Shown here: positions 8,910 through 19,353 of the stretch, in pieces
Layout of the letters: every line of letters begins with the position of its first letter
How positions within the stretch are numbered: position 1 is the stretch's first letter
NCBI GenBank assembly: GCA_031296915.1
Contig: JAVDPC010000001.1
Span: 307,522 to 371,521 of the forward strand
Direction of reading: 5' to 3'
Length of the DNA: 64,000 bases
DNA from: Cerasicoccus frondis
GTDB lineage: Bacteria; Verrucomicrobiota; Verrucomicrobiia; Opitutales; Cerasicoccaceae
Notes under the pieces: generated by a model
What the model saw: the letters and a program-made list of their open reading frames with translations, nothing else
What the model was told of the DNA's origin: nothing
Database searches by the model: none
Translations under genes and position numbers: made by a program

Positions 8910-10289
8910 ATGACATTTTTCACCAAATCTATATTAAATTGCTTCATGCCGCTCATTGCAGTCTCAATTGGAATGACCGTGCATGCCGAAAATGCGGAAC
9001 TGGATGCTGCACTGGCAGGCTTTGAGGCTCTTTATCAAGATAGTTTGCCATGGATGGCGAAGTTATACGATCCACAGAGCGGTGGATTTTATGAGTCAGT
9101 GGGTTTGAAGGAAGATAAGGAATTGAAGCGTTATGGGCCAGATATCCAAGCCACCGCGCAAGTTATCATCTTGCTCAATAGCAACGGGCTGATCAAGAAC
9201 GCGCCTCAACTCGCCAAAGATAAATTGATTCACTATTTTGAAAGTCGGCAAAATCCAGAAACGGGTTATTTTGTCGATCCTGATTACCCGGAGATGGTGG
9301 AAAATCAACGTGTGCTGGGACGCGCATTGGGTTATTCGGTCGGGGCACTCAAAACATTGGGCAGTGATCCTTTATATCCGCTTCCAGGGGAGCCTCGACC
9401 TAATCCACGCCAAGCCAAGGCAACAGAGGTAAAAACGGAGTTGTCACAAAAATCCAAAGCAGCACAGCCAAGCGTCTCCAAAGAGATTTCCCCAGCCAAG
9501 CAATATACGCCACCAAAGAATGTTTCCGACAATATCTATGTTGTGCCTGCTCAAGATTTATCTGGAGTCCCGCCTCATCTCGTCTCAGTAGAAGCCATTC
9601 GCCAATGGATGGATGAACGTCCCTGGGGGCATGCGTGGACGGCGTTGGATAACATTCAGTCGCAGAGCACATTGATTCGCGCTTTGCCCGAACCGCTGCG
9701 GACGGATATCATTGACGAAATTTTACGCTACGTAATGGAAAGGCAAGATGCGGATACTGGACTGGCAGGTGGCGGTAACATTGCAGTGCGCTTGTCTGGT
9801 GGATTTAAGCTCATTCTCTTTTGTCGCGCGGTGAACCGACCCGTGCCCCATGCGGAAGCAATCCAGGAATCCGTCTTTGACTGGCTTGAATCCGAACCGG
9901 AGACCGAGAAAATTTTCTTCATTCGCAATACCTGTGATATGCTGAATATGCTCGTTGAGGAAACGGGCAGGGAACTGACGGATGAGCAACTAGTCGCCTT
10001 CATCAATTTTGCTACTCGTGAACTCTCACGCTATCGCCAGGATGATGGCGCATTCAGTAGCTTTCCCGATCGCTTTTTTGTTTGTCCAAACGATCTGTAC
10101 ATTGGGCAAATTCCCGCTCAAGCTGGACCGCAGAGTAATATCAACGGTACATCCATGGCTTTCCGGACGCGTACCGCCCTCTATAAACTGGCAGATCGTA
10201 ATCGGCCTAAGTTGAAGATGGACGATTTTTGGGATGTTTGCGCAAAAGAATCAACGTCGGATATTCCTGTGAAACAGGCGAATCCATAA
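8910..10289 (+). CDS. Secreted alpha/alpha-toroid protein, copy 2
   Basis: The ATG at 8910 is preferred over an in-frame TTG at 8883 because the hairpin at 8852-8873 lies just upstream and a signal peptide (MTFFTKSILNCFMPLIAVSI) follows. The mature protein aligns end to end with the product of 756-2144: LPWMAKLYDPQSGGFYES, GYFVDPDYPEM, ENQRVLGRALGYSVGALK, DADTGLAGGG and RQDDGAFSSF. The low-complexity linker (~residues 160-210, Lys/Ser/Pro rich) is longer and unrelated to that of copy 1. Spaced Asp/Gly-rich turns fit an alpha/alpha-toroid. It is the fourth gene of the plus-strand set, ahead of a symporter. Function unknown; periplasmic glycan binding or processing is the simplest inference. 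Confidence 0.75.
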   Translation: MTFFTKSILNCFMPLIAVSIGMTVHAENAELDAALAGFEALYQDSLPWMAKLYDPQSGGFYESVGLKEDKELKRYGPDIQATAQVIILLNSNGLIKNAPQLAKDKLIHYFESRQNPETGYFVDPDYPEMVENQRVLGRALGYSVGALKTLGSDPLYPLPGEPRPNPRQAKATEVKTELSQKSKAAQPSVSKEISPAKQYTPPKNVSDNIYVVPAQDLSGVPPHLVSVEAIRQWMDERPWGHAWTALDNIQSQSTLIRALPEPLRTDIIDEILRYVMERQDADTGLAGGGNIAVRLSGGFKLILFCRAVNRPVPHAEAIQESVFDWLESEPETEKIFFIRNTCDMLNMLVEETGRELTDEQLVAFINFATRELSRYRQDDGAFSSFPDRFFVCPNDLYIGQIPAQAGPQSNINGTSMAFRTRTALYKLADRNRPKLKMDDFWDVCAKESTSDIPVKQANP

Positions 10290-10401
10290 TGATGGTGTGA
10301 TTAAACGGAGCTCGGCTACTGGAAGTAATCGATGTTGCCTGGCACGCGTCTTCAGCAACTGACAAGGCTACATTGGAGCGCATTGGCTTGATCGGGTAAC
10401 G

Positions 10402-12165
10402 ATGAAAATTGAATACATCACTTTAATCCTCTATCTCGGCGTCCTGTTGGCTTTGGGCGCAGTATTTGCCCGATTCAACAAGAATCTGAGCGACTTTGTG
10501 CGAGGCGGAGCACAGGGAACCTGGTGGATGGTTGGAATGAGCATCTTGATGAGCGGTATCAGCGCGTTTACCTTTACTGGTAATGCATCCGCTGCCTACG
10601 AGGCCGGTCCGAGCATGTTGATTATTTATGTGGCCAATTGCGCAGGTTTCGCCATTGGCGGCTTTTTTCTTGGGCCGTGGCTTCGCCAGACCCGCGCGTA
10701 TACCGCGCCTGATGTTGTGAGGGCACGCTTCGGGACTTCAGTCGAGCAATTTTCAGCCTTTGTCGGCCTCTTCATGGGTCCGCTTTATGCCGCAGTTCAG
10801 CTCTATGCGCTTTCGCTGTTTGCGAGCACTGTGCTGGATATGCCGCTGATTCCGATCATGGTGACGATTGCGGTCATTGTGGTCTTTTACTCCACCACTG
10901 GGGGCAAGTGGGCAGTGATGGCGACAGACTTCGTGCAGGGGCTGATTATGTATGCCATTACCATTCTGGTGTGTTACCTTTCCCTACGCGCCGTAGGCGG
11001 TGTCTCAGGTTTTATCGATCATTGGAAAACGCCGGCCATCGCCCAAAGCTTTGAGTTCTTCAAGGAACCAGGCGCGTTCCATGGAGATCGATTTACGGTA
11101 AAATGGGCAATTGTGATTTTCTTCATGCAAGTTAGCGGGCAGATTAGTCTCAGTTCGGCCTCGCGATATATTTCAGCAAAAGACGGACGCGAAGCTTCGC
11201 GCGCCTCGTGGATGGCCTTCGTGCTGATGGCCGTGGGGAGCCTGCTGTGGTTCATCCCGCCAATGGTCTGTCGAATGCTGTATGAGGGAGAGATGATGGC
11301 TACCGGCTTGGACAAACCTTCGGAAAGCGCCTACGCATTTATCGCGACCAAGCTTTTGCCAAATGGGATGCTCGGTATGCTGATTGCGGCGATGTTCGCC
11401 GCCACCATGAGCAGCATGGATTCGGGCTTGAACGGCCAAGTGGGCAGTCTGGTTAGAAACATCATTCCAAGGCTGCGAGGAGCGCTTGGCTACAATCAGC
11501 CTTTACCAAGCAAAGTCGAGGTGCGCATCTGTCATCTGGCAACCTTAATGCTAGGCGTACTAATCATATTTTATGCATTGATCATTGCGACCCAGGATAA
11601 GGTCGCGCTGTTCGATGTGTTCTTATTAGTTGGTTCAGTCATTGGTATTCCGATGTCGTTCCCAATGTTAGTGGGGCTATGGGTCAAAAAGTTGCCGTGC
11701 TGGTCTTATTTTCCTATCTTCGCTGGTTGCATGCTGCCCTCTGTTTGGTCTTTTGTGGACGAATCCCTGAATGACGTTAGCTGGACCGTTCAGGATCGAA
11801 CGATGTGGATCTTTGTTTTTGGAATAGGCGCGACTCTCGTCTGCCGCTTTTGTTATCGCACCACTTCGACTGAGAGTCGGGAAAAGATCGGGGAGTTTTT
11901 CGAGACCATGCATACGCCGGTTGATTACGAAAAGGAAATCGGTTCTTCCACGGTTGATTACGCTCAGTATTTTGTATTAGGGAAATCCGTGATGGGCGTT
12001 GGGGGCCTGATTCTTTTTATCCTTTTCGTGCCTAATGATCTGGCGGCCCGTATATGCATCTTGAGCGTAGCGCTCTCGATCATTTTCATCGGAGCATTAC
12101 TCCATAGGAGTGGAGATCGGGTTCGAAAGCGAGTTGAGTCACTGGTACAGAAAGAAAAGTCTTAA
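10402..12165 (+). CDS. Sodium:solute symporter (SSS/SLC5 family)
   Basis: A 587-residue polytopic inner-membrane protein with about 13-14 hydrophobic segments starting directly at the N-terminus (YITLILYLGVLLALGAVFA). SSS features include the MSGISAFTFTGNASAAYEAG segment in the TM2 area and SSMDSGLNGQVG in the TM8 area, where family members bind Na+. It is the last gene of the plus-strand glycosidase set (112 bp after the toroid gene), so it probably imports the sugar or glycoside released outside by the secreted proteins; that substrate assignment is inference. The C-terminal ~70 residues add two further hydrophobic segments and a basic tail. The start ATG at 10402 has no strong Shine-Dalgarno. 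Confidence 0.88.
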   Translation: MKIEYITLILYLGVLLALGAVFARFNKNLSDFVRGGAQGTWWMVGMSILMSGISAFTFTGNASAAYEAGPSMLIIYVANCAGFAIGGFFLGPWLRQTRAYTAPDVVRARFGTSVEQFSAFVGLFMGPLYAAVQLYALSLFASTVLDMPLIPIMVTIAVIVVFYSTTGGKWAVMATDFVQGLIMYAITILVCYLSLRAVGGVSGFIDHWKTPAIAQSFEFFKEPGAFHGDRFTVKWAIVIFFMQVSGQISLSSASRYISAKDGREASRASWMAFVLMAVGSLLWFIPPMVCRMLYEGEMMATGLDKPSESAYAFIATKLLPNGMLGMLIAAMFAATMSSMDSGLNGQVGSLVRNIIPRLRGALGYNQPLPSKVEVRICHLATLMLGVLIIFYALIIATQDKVALFDVFLLVGSVIGIPMSFPMLVGLWVKKLPCWSYFPIFAGCMLPSVWSFVDESLNDVSWTVQDRTMWIFVFGIGATLVCRFCYRTTSTESREKIGEFFETMHTPVDYEKEIGSSTVDYAQYFVLGKSVMGVGGLILFILFVPNDLAARICILSVALSIIFIGALLHRSGDRVRKRVESLVQKEKS

Positions 12166-12181
12166 AGTGTACAATCCCGGA

Positions 12182-12430
12182 CTCTAATACGGCGCAGCGT
12201 CGTCGCCAGTTCCCTCAGAGGTCGACTGCGGTTGTTGCGCATCCACTCTTTGAGACTGGCCAACGACGCTTTGAACCTTCTTCTTGGACGTCCGCCGTTT
12301 GACCGTGGTTTTGCCCTAGCGGGTTTTCGCTCAGTAGTAGTCGAACCCGAGGAAGGTGAAGCACTGACTCCCCTTCACGTCGCAGCGGCTGAAACGGAGG
12401 ATTCCGCTTTTGTCCATCGCCATGCCCCGG
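12182..12430 (-). pseudogene. Remnant of group II intron reverse transcriptase/maturase
   Basis: No intact frame exists, but reading the minus strand from about 12426 gives GILRFSRCDVKGSQCFTFLG, then FDYY, a stop, AKTR, a stop and GKTTVKRRTSKKKV. After a frame change it continues ASLASLKEWMRNNRSRPLRE and LATTLRR. This matches, in order, the end of group II intron maturases (FxFLGFxFxWGxxRxGxxxxKRxTSxKK then a LKEW-xxxNRxxPLxEL helix). Two in-frame stops and one frameshift mark it as dead. Only the segment before the X domain is left; the D4-D6 intron RNA was not found. It sits between the symporter and the recombinase element. Confidence 0.72.
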
Positions 12431-12845
12431 CCTTGACTTCCTCAAGCACCTATATCACCACATCAACCAACCCGCCAGGCTAACAAACGAGGTGGAGCAT
12501 ATCGGGTAACTTGACCATAAATCTTTTTCAATTTTCAATTGGCTGCGGGCTATATTGTAACTCCGTGGTCAAGCTATTGCTCGCTACGCTGCGCTCCAAC
12601 TTGACTTCACTTCGTTGAGGATTGCCGCCAGCCAAAAGAAAAATAATTGGGCGCGTTTGGAATGCTTGCCGGATTGTTCCCATGCCTTGTCCTTGGGCGG
12701 TTCCGGGCCATCAATTGGGAAAGGGGTTCGCACTGCTCGCCCCTTGGAATAAGACAGCCTCTATATAGGAAACCACAGTCAGAGAGCCAACAATGACGCC
12801 TAACCTACATAATTGGGAAATTGCTCAGGGAAACCATTCCCTATT
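12431..12845. other. Non-coding stretch at left side of integrated element
   Basis: About 415 bp without a supportable gene. It presumably contains the left boundary of the recombinase element, but no copy of the tRNA-Ser 3' end that could serve as an attachment duplicate was found by eye. A Gly/Ala-type GC-rich stretch (12580-12680) shows no conserved reading frame. Confidence 0.35.
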
Positions 12846-12896
12846 AAACTCCGGGGTCTCTGGTAAACTAGCGGGGTCATGGCAAGATACGACCCC
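12846..12896. repeat. Direct and inverted repeats around the wHTH start codon
   Basis: AAACT-C-CGGGGTC (12846-12858) is repeated as AAACT-AG-CGGGGTC (12865-12878), ending at the ATG of the winged-helix gene. An inverted GACCCC follows at 12891-12896. The arrangement fits operator half-sites for autoregulation by the winged-helix protein; binding is inference. Confidence 0.45.
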
Positions 12897-13253
12897 TACA
12901 ACCATTTATCGACGGAAGACCGGCTTGATCGGTTTTGCGCGATTATGGCTAAGGCGGTCTATCTGGCCGAGGAACGGAACAGGGCCGAACAGCGCCAGGA
13001 GGCGGTGTCCGAGGAAGCCAAGAGCGCCGAGCAAGAAGCTCCCGAACAGGCCGGGCCGGAGCAACCGGAATCCGTTTCCGACAAGATTATTCACTTTTTG
13101 GCGGAAGTTGGCGAAGCCTCGCCCCGCGACATTCAGAACAGCCACGATTTATCGCGCTCCAAGACCTACCGGCTACTGGCCGAGCTCAAGCAAGCGGGCA
13201 AGGTCGAGCAGCTTGGACGGACGCGATCTAATCGCTATCGCCTTGCTAGTTAG
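12879..13253 (+). CDS. Small winged-helix DNA-binding protein of the integrated element
   Basis: A 124-residue soluble protein. Residues ~1-30 include an amphipathic helix; ~35-65 are Glu/Gln/Ala-rich and probably a flexible or coiled region; ~66-124 look like a winged helix: KIIHFLAEVGEASPRDIQ, LSRSKTYRLLAELKQAGKVE and LGRTRSNRYRLAS, matching the helix-turn-helix-wing order of MarR/ArsR/IclR-like domains. It lies 78 bp upstream of the serine recombinase in the same direction and has the same codon character, so it may be a regulator or recombination directionality factor. That role is inference. An overlapping +1 frame gives a longer but arginine/proline-rich nonsense product and was rejected. 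Confidence 0.7.
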   Translation: MARYDPYNHLSTEDRLDRFCAIMAKAVYLAEERNRAEQRQEAVSEEAKSAEQEAPEQAGPEQPESVSDKIIHFLAEVGEASPRDIQNSHDLSRSKTYRLLAELKQAGKVEQLGRTRSNRYRLAS

Positions 13254-13331
13254 GCGTTTGCGCAAGCATAAAAAGCGGCTTGCTGAGCCCTTTTTGCTTC
13301 CCTTTCCGGCGCAATCCCGATATGTTCTAGT

Positions 13332-15122
<1,791 letters not shown>

Positions 15123-15182
15123 CGGATGATTCCCCGTCAAGCCCTGAAGGCAAAAAAATCTACACCAGCGTTCGCCTCCAAA

Positions 15183-17168
15183 CTAACTGCCAGCCGGTTG
15201 AGTGGCGGGGGCAGTTGGCCGTATGCCATCCATGATCATCTCACTCACTCGCTCAATGCCGTGATGACTCATTTTGGAGGTCGGATAAATCTCTTTTGCT
15301 TCTAGAAAACGAGTCAGAGCAAGGGCATATTGGCCATTCGTCTCAGCCTGCTCAGCACGGTCGATTGCACCAACAAAATCAGCGACGCGCGGAGCTAGTT
15401 TCGCCTGCGCCCGCGCCAAAACGTGGTCGTCGGAATAAATTTTTTCGGCATCCGCCAACGTTTCCCACGCTGCGTAGGAATGCCCCTGACCATCCAGCTC
15501 ATTGGCGCCTACGATCAAGAAATCTACGCGCGCAATCTTGTCGACGGCGTCCTTGAGTTGCTCGCGACGAACAGGATCATTGATCAAGGCACCGCTAAAC
15601 TTGGCGCTCTCTTCATAGATGGCGCGATAGTCCTGACGGGCATACATTTCGTCGAACATCATCGAAGCCTGAGTGCCAATATCCGCCTTATTCGCCATTT
15701 CGCTCATGTAGGATCTGATAGCCGGATTTTGCGGCCAAAGGCCAGTAGCGCGTTCGAGCATGGTTTCAGCCTTCGCATAATCCCCCTGCCCCACAGCCTG
15801 GCGCGCAGCCATCAACGCGAGATTGCTCATGCGCTGGACGGATTGAACTCCGGAAAGCACTTGCGAGGCTGGAAAGTCATAGGCCATATTCTTGGCCTTC
15901 TCGGTCAGTGTCTCAATCGTGGTGTAATCCTTGTGGTCCAAGAGCACCTGCAGTTCACGAGTAATGCGATAAAGCTCCAGCAGCTTACGCTTTTTCTCGG
16001 CTGGAAACTCCAGCACTTCGGGTTGATACTCACCGAGGAAGAAAGTCTCCTGCAAGCGCTCAAGCGCGCCGTATAGTTCATTGCTATCGTAAAGACTCTC
16101 TACGGTCTTCATCCCTGTGCGAACGTCTGATTCTGCCTCACGCGCTAATAATTCGACCGTTTCTACCGTTGGGGTGAAATCCGAAATCGGCACAAAGCCA
16201 GCTAATTGCTCGCTGCCAACGGTAATTGTTTGGTGTGAGCCTTTGAATGCGTAGCGATAGAATTGGGCAGCAATTTGACAATGCTCAAAGCGCCGAGAAA
16301 GCAGTAGGTTGAGCAACTGAGATTGAAACTGAAGTTTCGCGGCGGCTCCATTGGCGACTTTAACAGTCTCCATGGCGGCAATTTGTGCTTCGATATTGAT
16401 GAGTTCCTGAGCCTTGACGCTGGTCTCGGTGACGCCTTCATACTCTGCTCCAGTGTGTCTGCCTTCGGCCTTCAAGCGCTGGCGGCGCTCAAAATCACTT
16501 TCATCCTGTGCGGAATGAGACAACAATTGGCCCTGCGTTTCCGCCCGCTCTTCATCCATCAATTGGCGCGCCTTATTGATATTGCTGTTCTCATCTCGGA
16601 TGCGCCAAATGTTGTAAACTTGATTGGCCACCGTTAGGGAAATCCCCTGATCCATCTCGTAACGGCCTGCTTTGAAAAGCATCTGCCAAGCCTGAAAGAC
16701 TTCGTCATTAAGCGTCGCCGTGTCCTTAATGCTATTTTCGCCAACGAGTGAGAGCAACTGCGCGATTCGCTCTAAAATGCTCAAATAAATCTCTTCGTTT
16801 TCCGTCAAATCTGGAGTAGCCAGGTAACGCTCAAATCGAGCGCGCGCCGCCCGGTTGTTGCCTAGGTTGAACGTGCGTCCTTTCCAATTAAATGTGCCGT
16901 CTTCAAAATTGACTGAATCACTGTCCACATTGAAAACACGATCAGCCATGTTTTCCGAGGTTTGGCTTTCAAACAATCCGGCGCCAGATCCGACATTCAT
17001 GATGTTGTTTGAATTTCCTCCCCCTTGGGAAGCGCCACCACTGCCACTGCTAGCCTCACTGCCAGAGCCAAAAAAATTAGGCGAACCTCCTGACTGATCA
17101 TAAGCCTGCCCCAAAAGGATTGTTGAGGTGGAAATGAGGAAGACGATGGCTGCAAAGGGCTTATTCAT
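15183..17168 (-). CDS. Secreted TPR-like repeat protein with Gly/Ser-rich N-terminus
   Basis: Start set at the ATG at 17168, directly before a signal peptide (MNKPFAAIVFLISTSTILLG); the open frame continues upstream but without signal features. The product is 661 residues. After cleavage it has a Gly/Ser/Asn-rich stretch (~20-65), then a long alpha-helical part. Helix pairs with TPR-like spacing are clearest near the C-terminus: QGDYAKAETMLERATGLWPQ, DGQGHSYAAWETLADAEKIY and NGQYALALTRFLEAKEIYPT. It is the last gene of the minus-strand run that begins with the ECF sigma factor. Role unknown; TPR proteins scaffold complexes, so a periplasmic assembly role is possible. Confidence 0.75.
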   Translation of the reverse strand: MNKPFAAIVFLISTSTILLGQAYDQSGGSPNFFGSGSEASSGSGGASQGGGNSNNIMNVGSGAGLFESQTSENMADRVFNVDSDSVNFEDGTFNWKGRTFNLGNNRAARARFERYLATPDLTENEEIYLSILERIAQLLSLVGENSIKDTATLNDEVFQAWQMLFKAGRYEMDQGISLTVANQVYNIWRIRDENSNINKARQLMDEERAETQGQLLSHSAQDESDFERRQRLKAEGRHTGAEYEGVTETSVKAQELINIEAQIAAMETVKVANGAAAKLQFQSQLLNLLLSRRFEHCQIAAQFYRYAFKGSHQTITVGSEQLAGFVPISDFTPTVETVELLAREAESDVRTGMKTVESLYDSNELYGALERLQETFFLGEYQPEVLEFPAEKKRKLLELYRITRELQVLLDHKDYTTIETLTEKAKNMAYDFPASQVLSGVQSVQRMSNLALMAARQAVGQGDYAKAETMLERATGLWPQNPAIRSYMSEMANKADIGTQASMMFDEMYARQDYRAIYEESAKFSGALINDPVRREQLKDAVDKIARVDFLIVGANELDGQGHSYAAWETLADAEKIYSDDHVLARAQAKLAPRVADFVGAIDRAEQAETNGQYALALTRFLEAKEIYPTSKMSHHGIERVSEMIMDGIRPTAPATQPAGS

Positions 17169-17226
17169 GGCGCGAAACGGTAAATATTCAAATAGACGAC
17201 GACTGGCTGGTAATAGTGAGAGTGGG

Positions 17227-17616
17227 TCAGTATTTTTGGAGATTGATGACGTAGAGCAAGCCACCATCCCCAACGCTCACGTCCATATGATAGCGCTGAC
17301 CGGTGTGGATACTGTCCGCCAATCCCTCTTCCAGAAATACTGGAATCGCTTTGCCTTCGCTCTTAACCACGAGCAAACGGCCTAGTCCCGGACGATACGA
17401 GAGCATTGAATCCACCTGAGCATCAACCTGGTAAGAATTGCCGAGGAAATTCTGTGGCGATGCGAGATAAGCGGCCGTTGGGAATGGCTCAAGACGCGAA
17501 CGAGAGCCGCCCTGTAAAGCCAGCACTAAAACAATGACGATTGCTGCGACCACCGCGACAACGGAGACGGCGACAGTAGCGTTAAACTTTCCAGGGCGAT
17601 TTTTACGATCTAACAT
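17227..17616 (-). CDS. Single-pass membrane protein with small OB-like domain
   Basis: A 129-residue protein. A basic N-terminus (LDRKNRPGKF) precedes one strong membrane helix (VAVVAAIVIVLVLALQ, ~residues 20-40), then a ~85-residue beta-rich soluble part (NFLGNSYQVDAQVDSML, LLVVKSEGKAIPVFLEEGL). The pattern of a short beta-barrel with NSYxVDxQVDxxL resembles tRNA_anti/OB-like domains found in periplasmic proteins; this is tentative. It is 58 bp upstream of the TPR-like gene and likely cotranscribed with it. Confidence 0.65.
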   Translation of the reverse strand: MLDRKNRPGKFNATVAVSVVAVVAAIVIVLVLALQGGSRSRLEPFPTAAYLASPQNFLGNSYQVDAQVDSMLSYRPGLGRLLVVKSEGKAIPVFLEEGLADSIHTGQRYHMDVSVGDGGLLYVINLQKY

Positions 17617-17798
17617 TAGGGGAGAGACTGCGGATTGGTCATCTACTTAAACCCATAGAGTTAGCGAAAGTTGCATTTTTGCCAAGTGAAATAGTGTATA
17701 AGTATATATATTAGACTTCACCCGAGCATGCAAACAAGGTAAATGCAGCGTCGCAAGAGACCAAAACGCAAAATCGCCTCAAACCTAGCCGAGGGAGC

Positions 17799-17841
17799 GT
17801 TTTCAAATTAAAGCCGCCATCAACTGTTTAAATTTGAAAAC
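17799..17841 (-). terminator. Inverted repeat downstream of anti-sigma gene
   Basis: Exact 11-bp arms GTTTTCAAATT (17799-17809) and AATTTGAAAAC (17831-17841) with a 21-nt loop, extended by GAG/CTC after one mismatch. It lies directly downstream of the anti-sigma gene. The AT-rich stem and large loop make it an atypical terminator; a processing or binding site is an alternative. Confidence 0.4.
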
Positions 17842-17846
17842 ACTCA

Positions 17847-18578
17847 CTAGTAGGCAAAGCCAACAATCGCACCAGCGCCTTGCGTTTCTTCAACCAACAC
17901 AATTGGAGTTGCGGTGCCGGGAAGCTGACGCACGGGGATGGTCGGGCTTCGATTTTCCAGTAGCTCAGAAGGTTCCGGCATTTGTGGGCGTGCTGCCTCC
18001 AAGGCGCGGCCTAAGCTGAAAATATTGCTTTCTGGAACAGTCTGTAGTGGTTGAATCTGCACTTCTCCCTGATCGCGATAAGACACCAACGCCAAGGCGC
18101 GGCCGGAATGGTCAACCAACAGGCGAGAACTGGTATTGTCCGAATTTATTTGCGCGATTAAGTGCTCTCGAATGCCTTCAGCTGATGAATTCGCCAATTG
18201 CGCATCGCTGAGTTCCACATTCAATGACTGAACTGAATCCTGATAAAGCATGCCTACAGTCACCGCAACTGCCGCCGTAGCCGCTGAGAATTGCACCAAT
18301 AGAACCAAGCCCTTGCGTCGCTCTTCGAACTGAACACGAGCGTCGTTGATGGCGCGGGTGGCGCGCTGTGTCAGGCTACAACGCCGCAATTCCGTCTGCG
18401 GGTTGTTGCACATGATCGCCAAAGCCTGCTTTTCAGCGGTGTGAATGCGACGCAACGCCTCAAATTGCTGCTTACGCTTGGCGTCTGCCAATTCAGTTCG
18501 CAGAGTTTGGAAATCACGAGGGCAAATCTCGTGATCCAAATACAAATTAACTAATTCTCTAAAACGCCCTTCCGTCAT
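17847..18578 (-). CDS. Anti-sigma factor-like membrane protein
   Basis: A 243-residue protein. The N-terminal ~75 residues (EGRFRELVNLYLDHEICPRD) are helical, like the cytosolic sigma-binding domain of anti-sigma factors, but there is no complete HxxxCxxC zinc motif. A membrane helix follows at ~residues 90-112 (LVLLVQFSAATAAVAVTVGM). The remainder (~130 residues) would be periplasmic. Its ATG overlaps the stop of the ECF sigma gene by 4 bp, the usual sigma/anti-sigma arrangement, so translational coupling is likely. The signal sensed is unknown. Confidence 0.75.
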   Translation of the reverse strand: MTEGRFRELVNLYLDHEICPRDFQTLRTELADAKRKQQFEALRRIHTAEKQALAIMCNNPQTELRRCSLTQRATRAINDARVQFEERRKGLVLLVQFSAATAAVAVTVGMLYQDSVQSLNVELSDAQLANSSAEGIREHLIAQINSDNTSSRLLVDHSGRALALVSYRDQGEVQIQPLQTVPESNIFSLGRALEAARPQMPEPSELLENRSPTIPVRQLPGTATPIVLVEETQGAGAIVGFAY

Positions 18579-19177
18579 TCGAAATCACGACCTAGTTTTT
18601 CACGAAGGCTGTCACGAGCACGTGCGATGCGGCTCTTGACTGTGCCAACGCTAATGTTCAACTCTTCCGCAATCTCTTCATAGGACAGATTGTAGACATT
18701 CCGCAGTTCCAGAATTTCCCGGTGTTTCGGATTCAAGTCCTTCATGCGGGCCGAAACTTCGGCCACGAATTCGTTGGTGAGAGTGGCCTCACCCGGGTCT
18801 TCTCCTTCTGCGGGCAGAATGTCTTCCAATGTCGAGGTGGTTTCATCACCCAAGGTCTGATCCAGTGAAATGGATGAGCTACGCTTGCGTCGGAACCAGT
18901 ACCAATAACGATTGTGCGAGAGGTTGGTCGCGATCTGGTAAAGCCAGGTCGAAAATGAAGAATCTCCACGGAAATTCTCTAACCCTTTCTGCGCACGAAC
19001 GAAGGTGTCTTGGGCAATTTCTTCTGCGTCTTCCCGATTTTTGAGCAAATGGAAAGCACGGGCGAAAATCCGGTCCCAATACTTGGTGACAACCTCATTG
19101 AATGCGGCTGCGTCCCCACTGCGGTAGCGCTCCAGCAGGACTGCATCAATTTGCGCTTGTTCGTTTCTATCAGCCAT
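18575..19177 (-). CDS. ECF-type RNA polymerase sigma factor
   Basis: A 200-residue sigma factor. Region 2 is at ~15-85 (FNEVVTKYWDRIFARAFHLL, AEEIAQDTFVRAQKG, FSTWLYQIATN) and region 4 at ~140-195 (LNPKHREILELRNVYNLSYE, EIAEELNISVGTVKSRIARA), with no region 1 or 3, as expected for the RpoE-like ECF group. The ATG at 19177 is preferred over longer upstream frames that encode a hydrophobic non-sigma segment. An ECF-type promoter is visible at 19191-19218. It leads a minus-strand run that includes the anti-sigma gene (4-bp overlap) and, after a gap with an inverted repeat, the membrane and TPR-like genes. Confidence 0.92.
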   Translation of the reverse strand: MADRNEQAQIDAVLLERYRSGDAAAFNEVVTKYWDRIFARAFHLLKNREDAEEIAQDTFVRAQKGLENFRGDSSFSTWLYQIATNLSHNRYWYWFRRKRSSSISLDQTLGDETTSTLEDILPAEGEDPGEATLTNEFVAEVSARMKDLNPKHREILELRNVYNLSYEEIAEELNISVGTVKSRIARARDSLREKLGRDFE

Positions 19178-19190
19178 AGCGTTTGAGAGT

Positions 19191-19218
19191 TTAGAGTATT
19201 CCGAAGAATTTTTGTTCC
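19191..19218 (-). promoter_or_regulatory. Candidate autoregulatory ECF promoter
   Basis: Minus strand: GGAAC at 19218-19214, then 18 nt, then TCTAA at 19195-19191. This is the -35/-10 form and spacing typical of RpoE-like ECF promoters (GGAAC then about 18 nt then TCTAA). The start codon at 19177 lies only 13 nt beyond the -10 element, so the transcript would have a very short leader. Confidence 0.5.
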
Positions 19219-19353
19219 TGATTATTCTACTAAATATCACTAATAATACAAGTACGAACCAGTAATTCAGCTCATCGTTGCAAAAACTCCCCAAATAGCG
19301 GCGTTTCTAAAGAAAATGACAACTTTTTGCTTCATTTCGTGTTCTGAAATAGC

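Noticed and set aside
12338-12350. TCGAACCC as a left attachment copy of the tRNA-Ser end
   Set aside because: Only an 8-bp match, and it lies inside the maturase fragment where it encodes part of the LGFDY motif.
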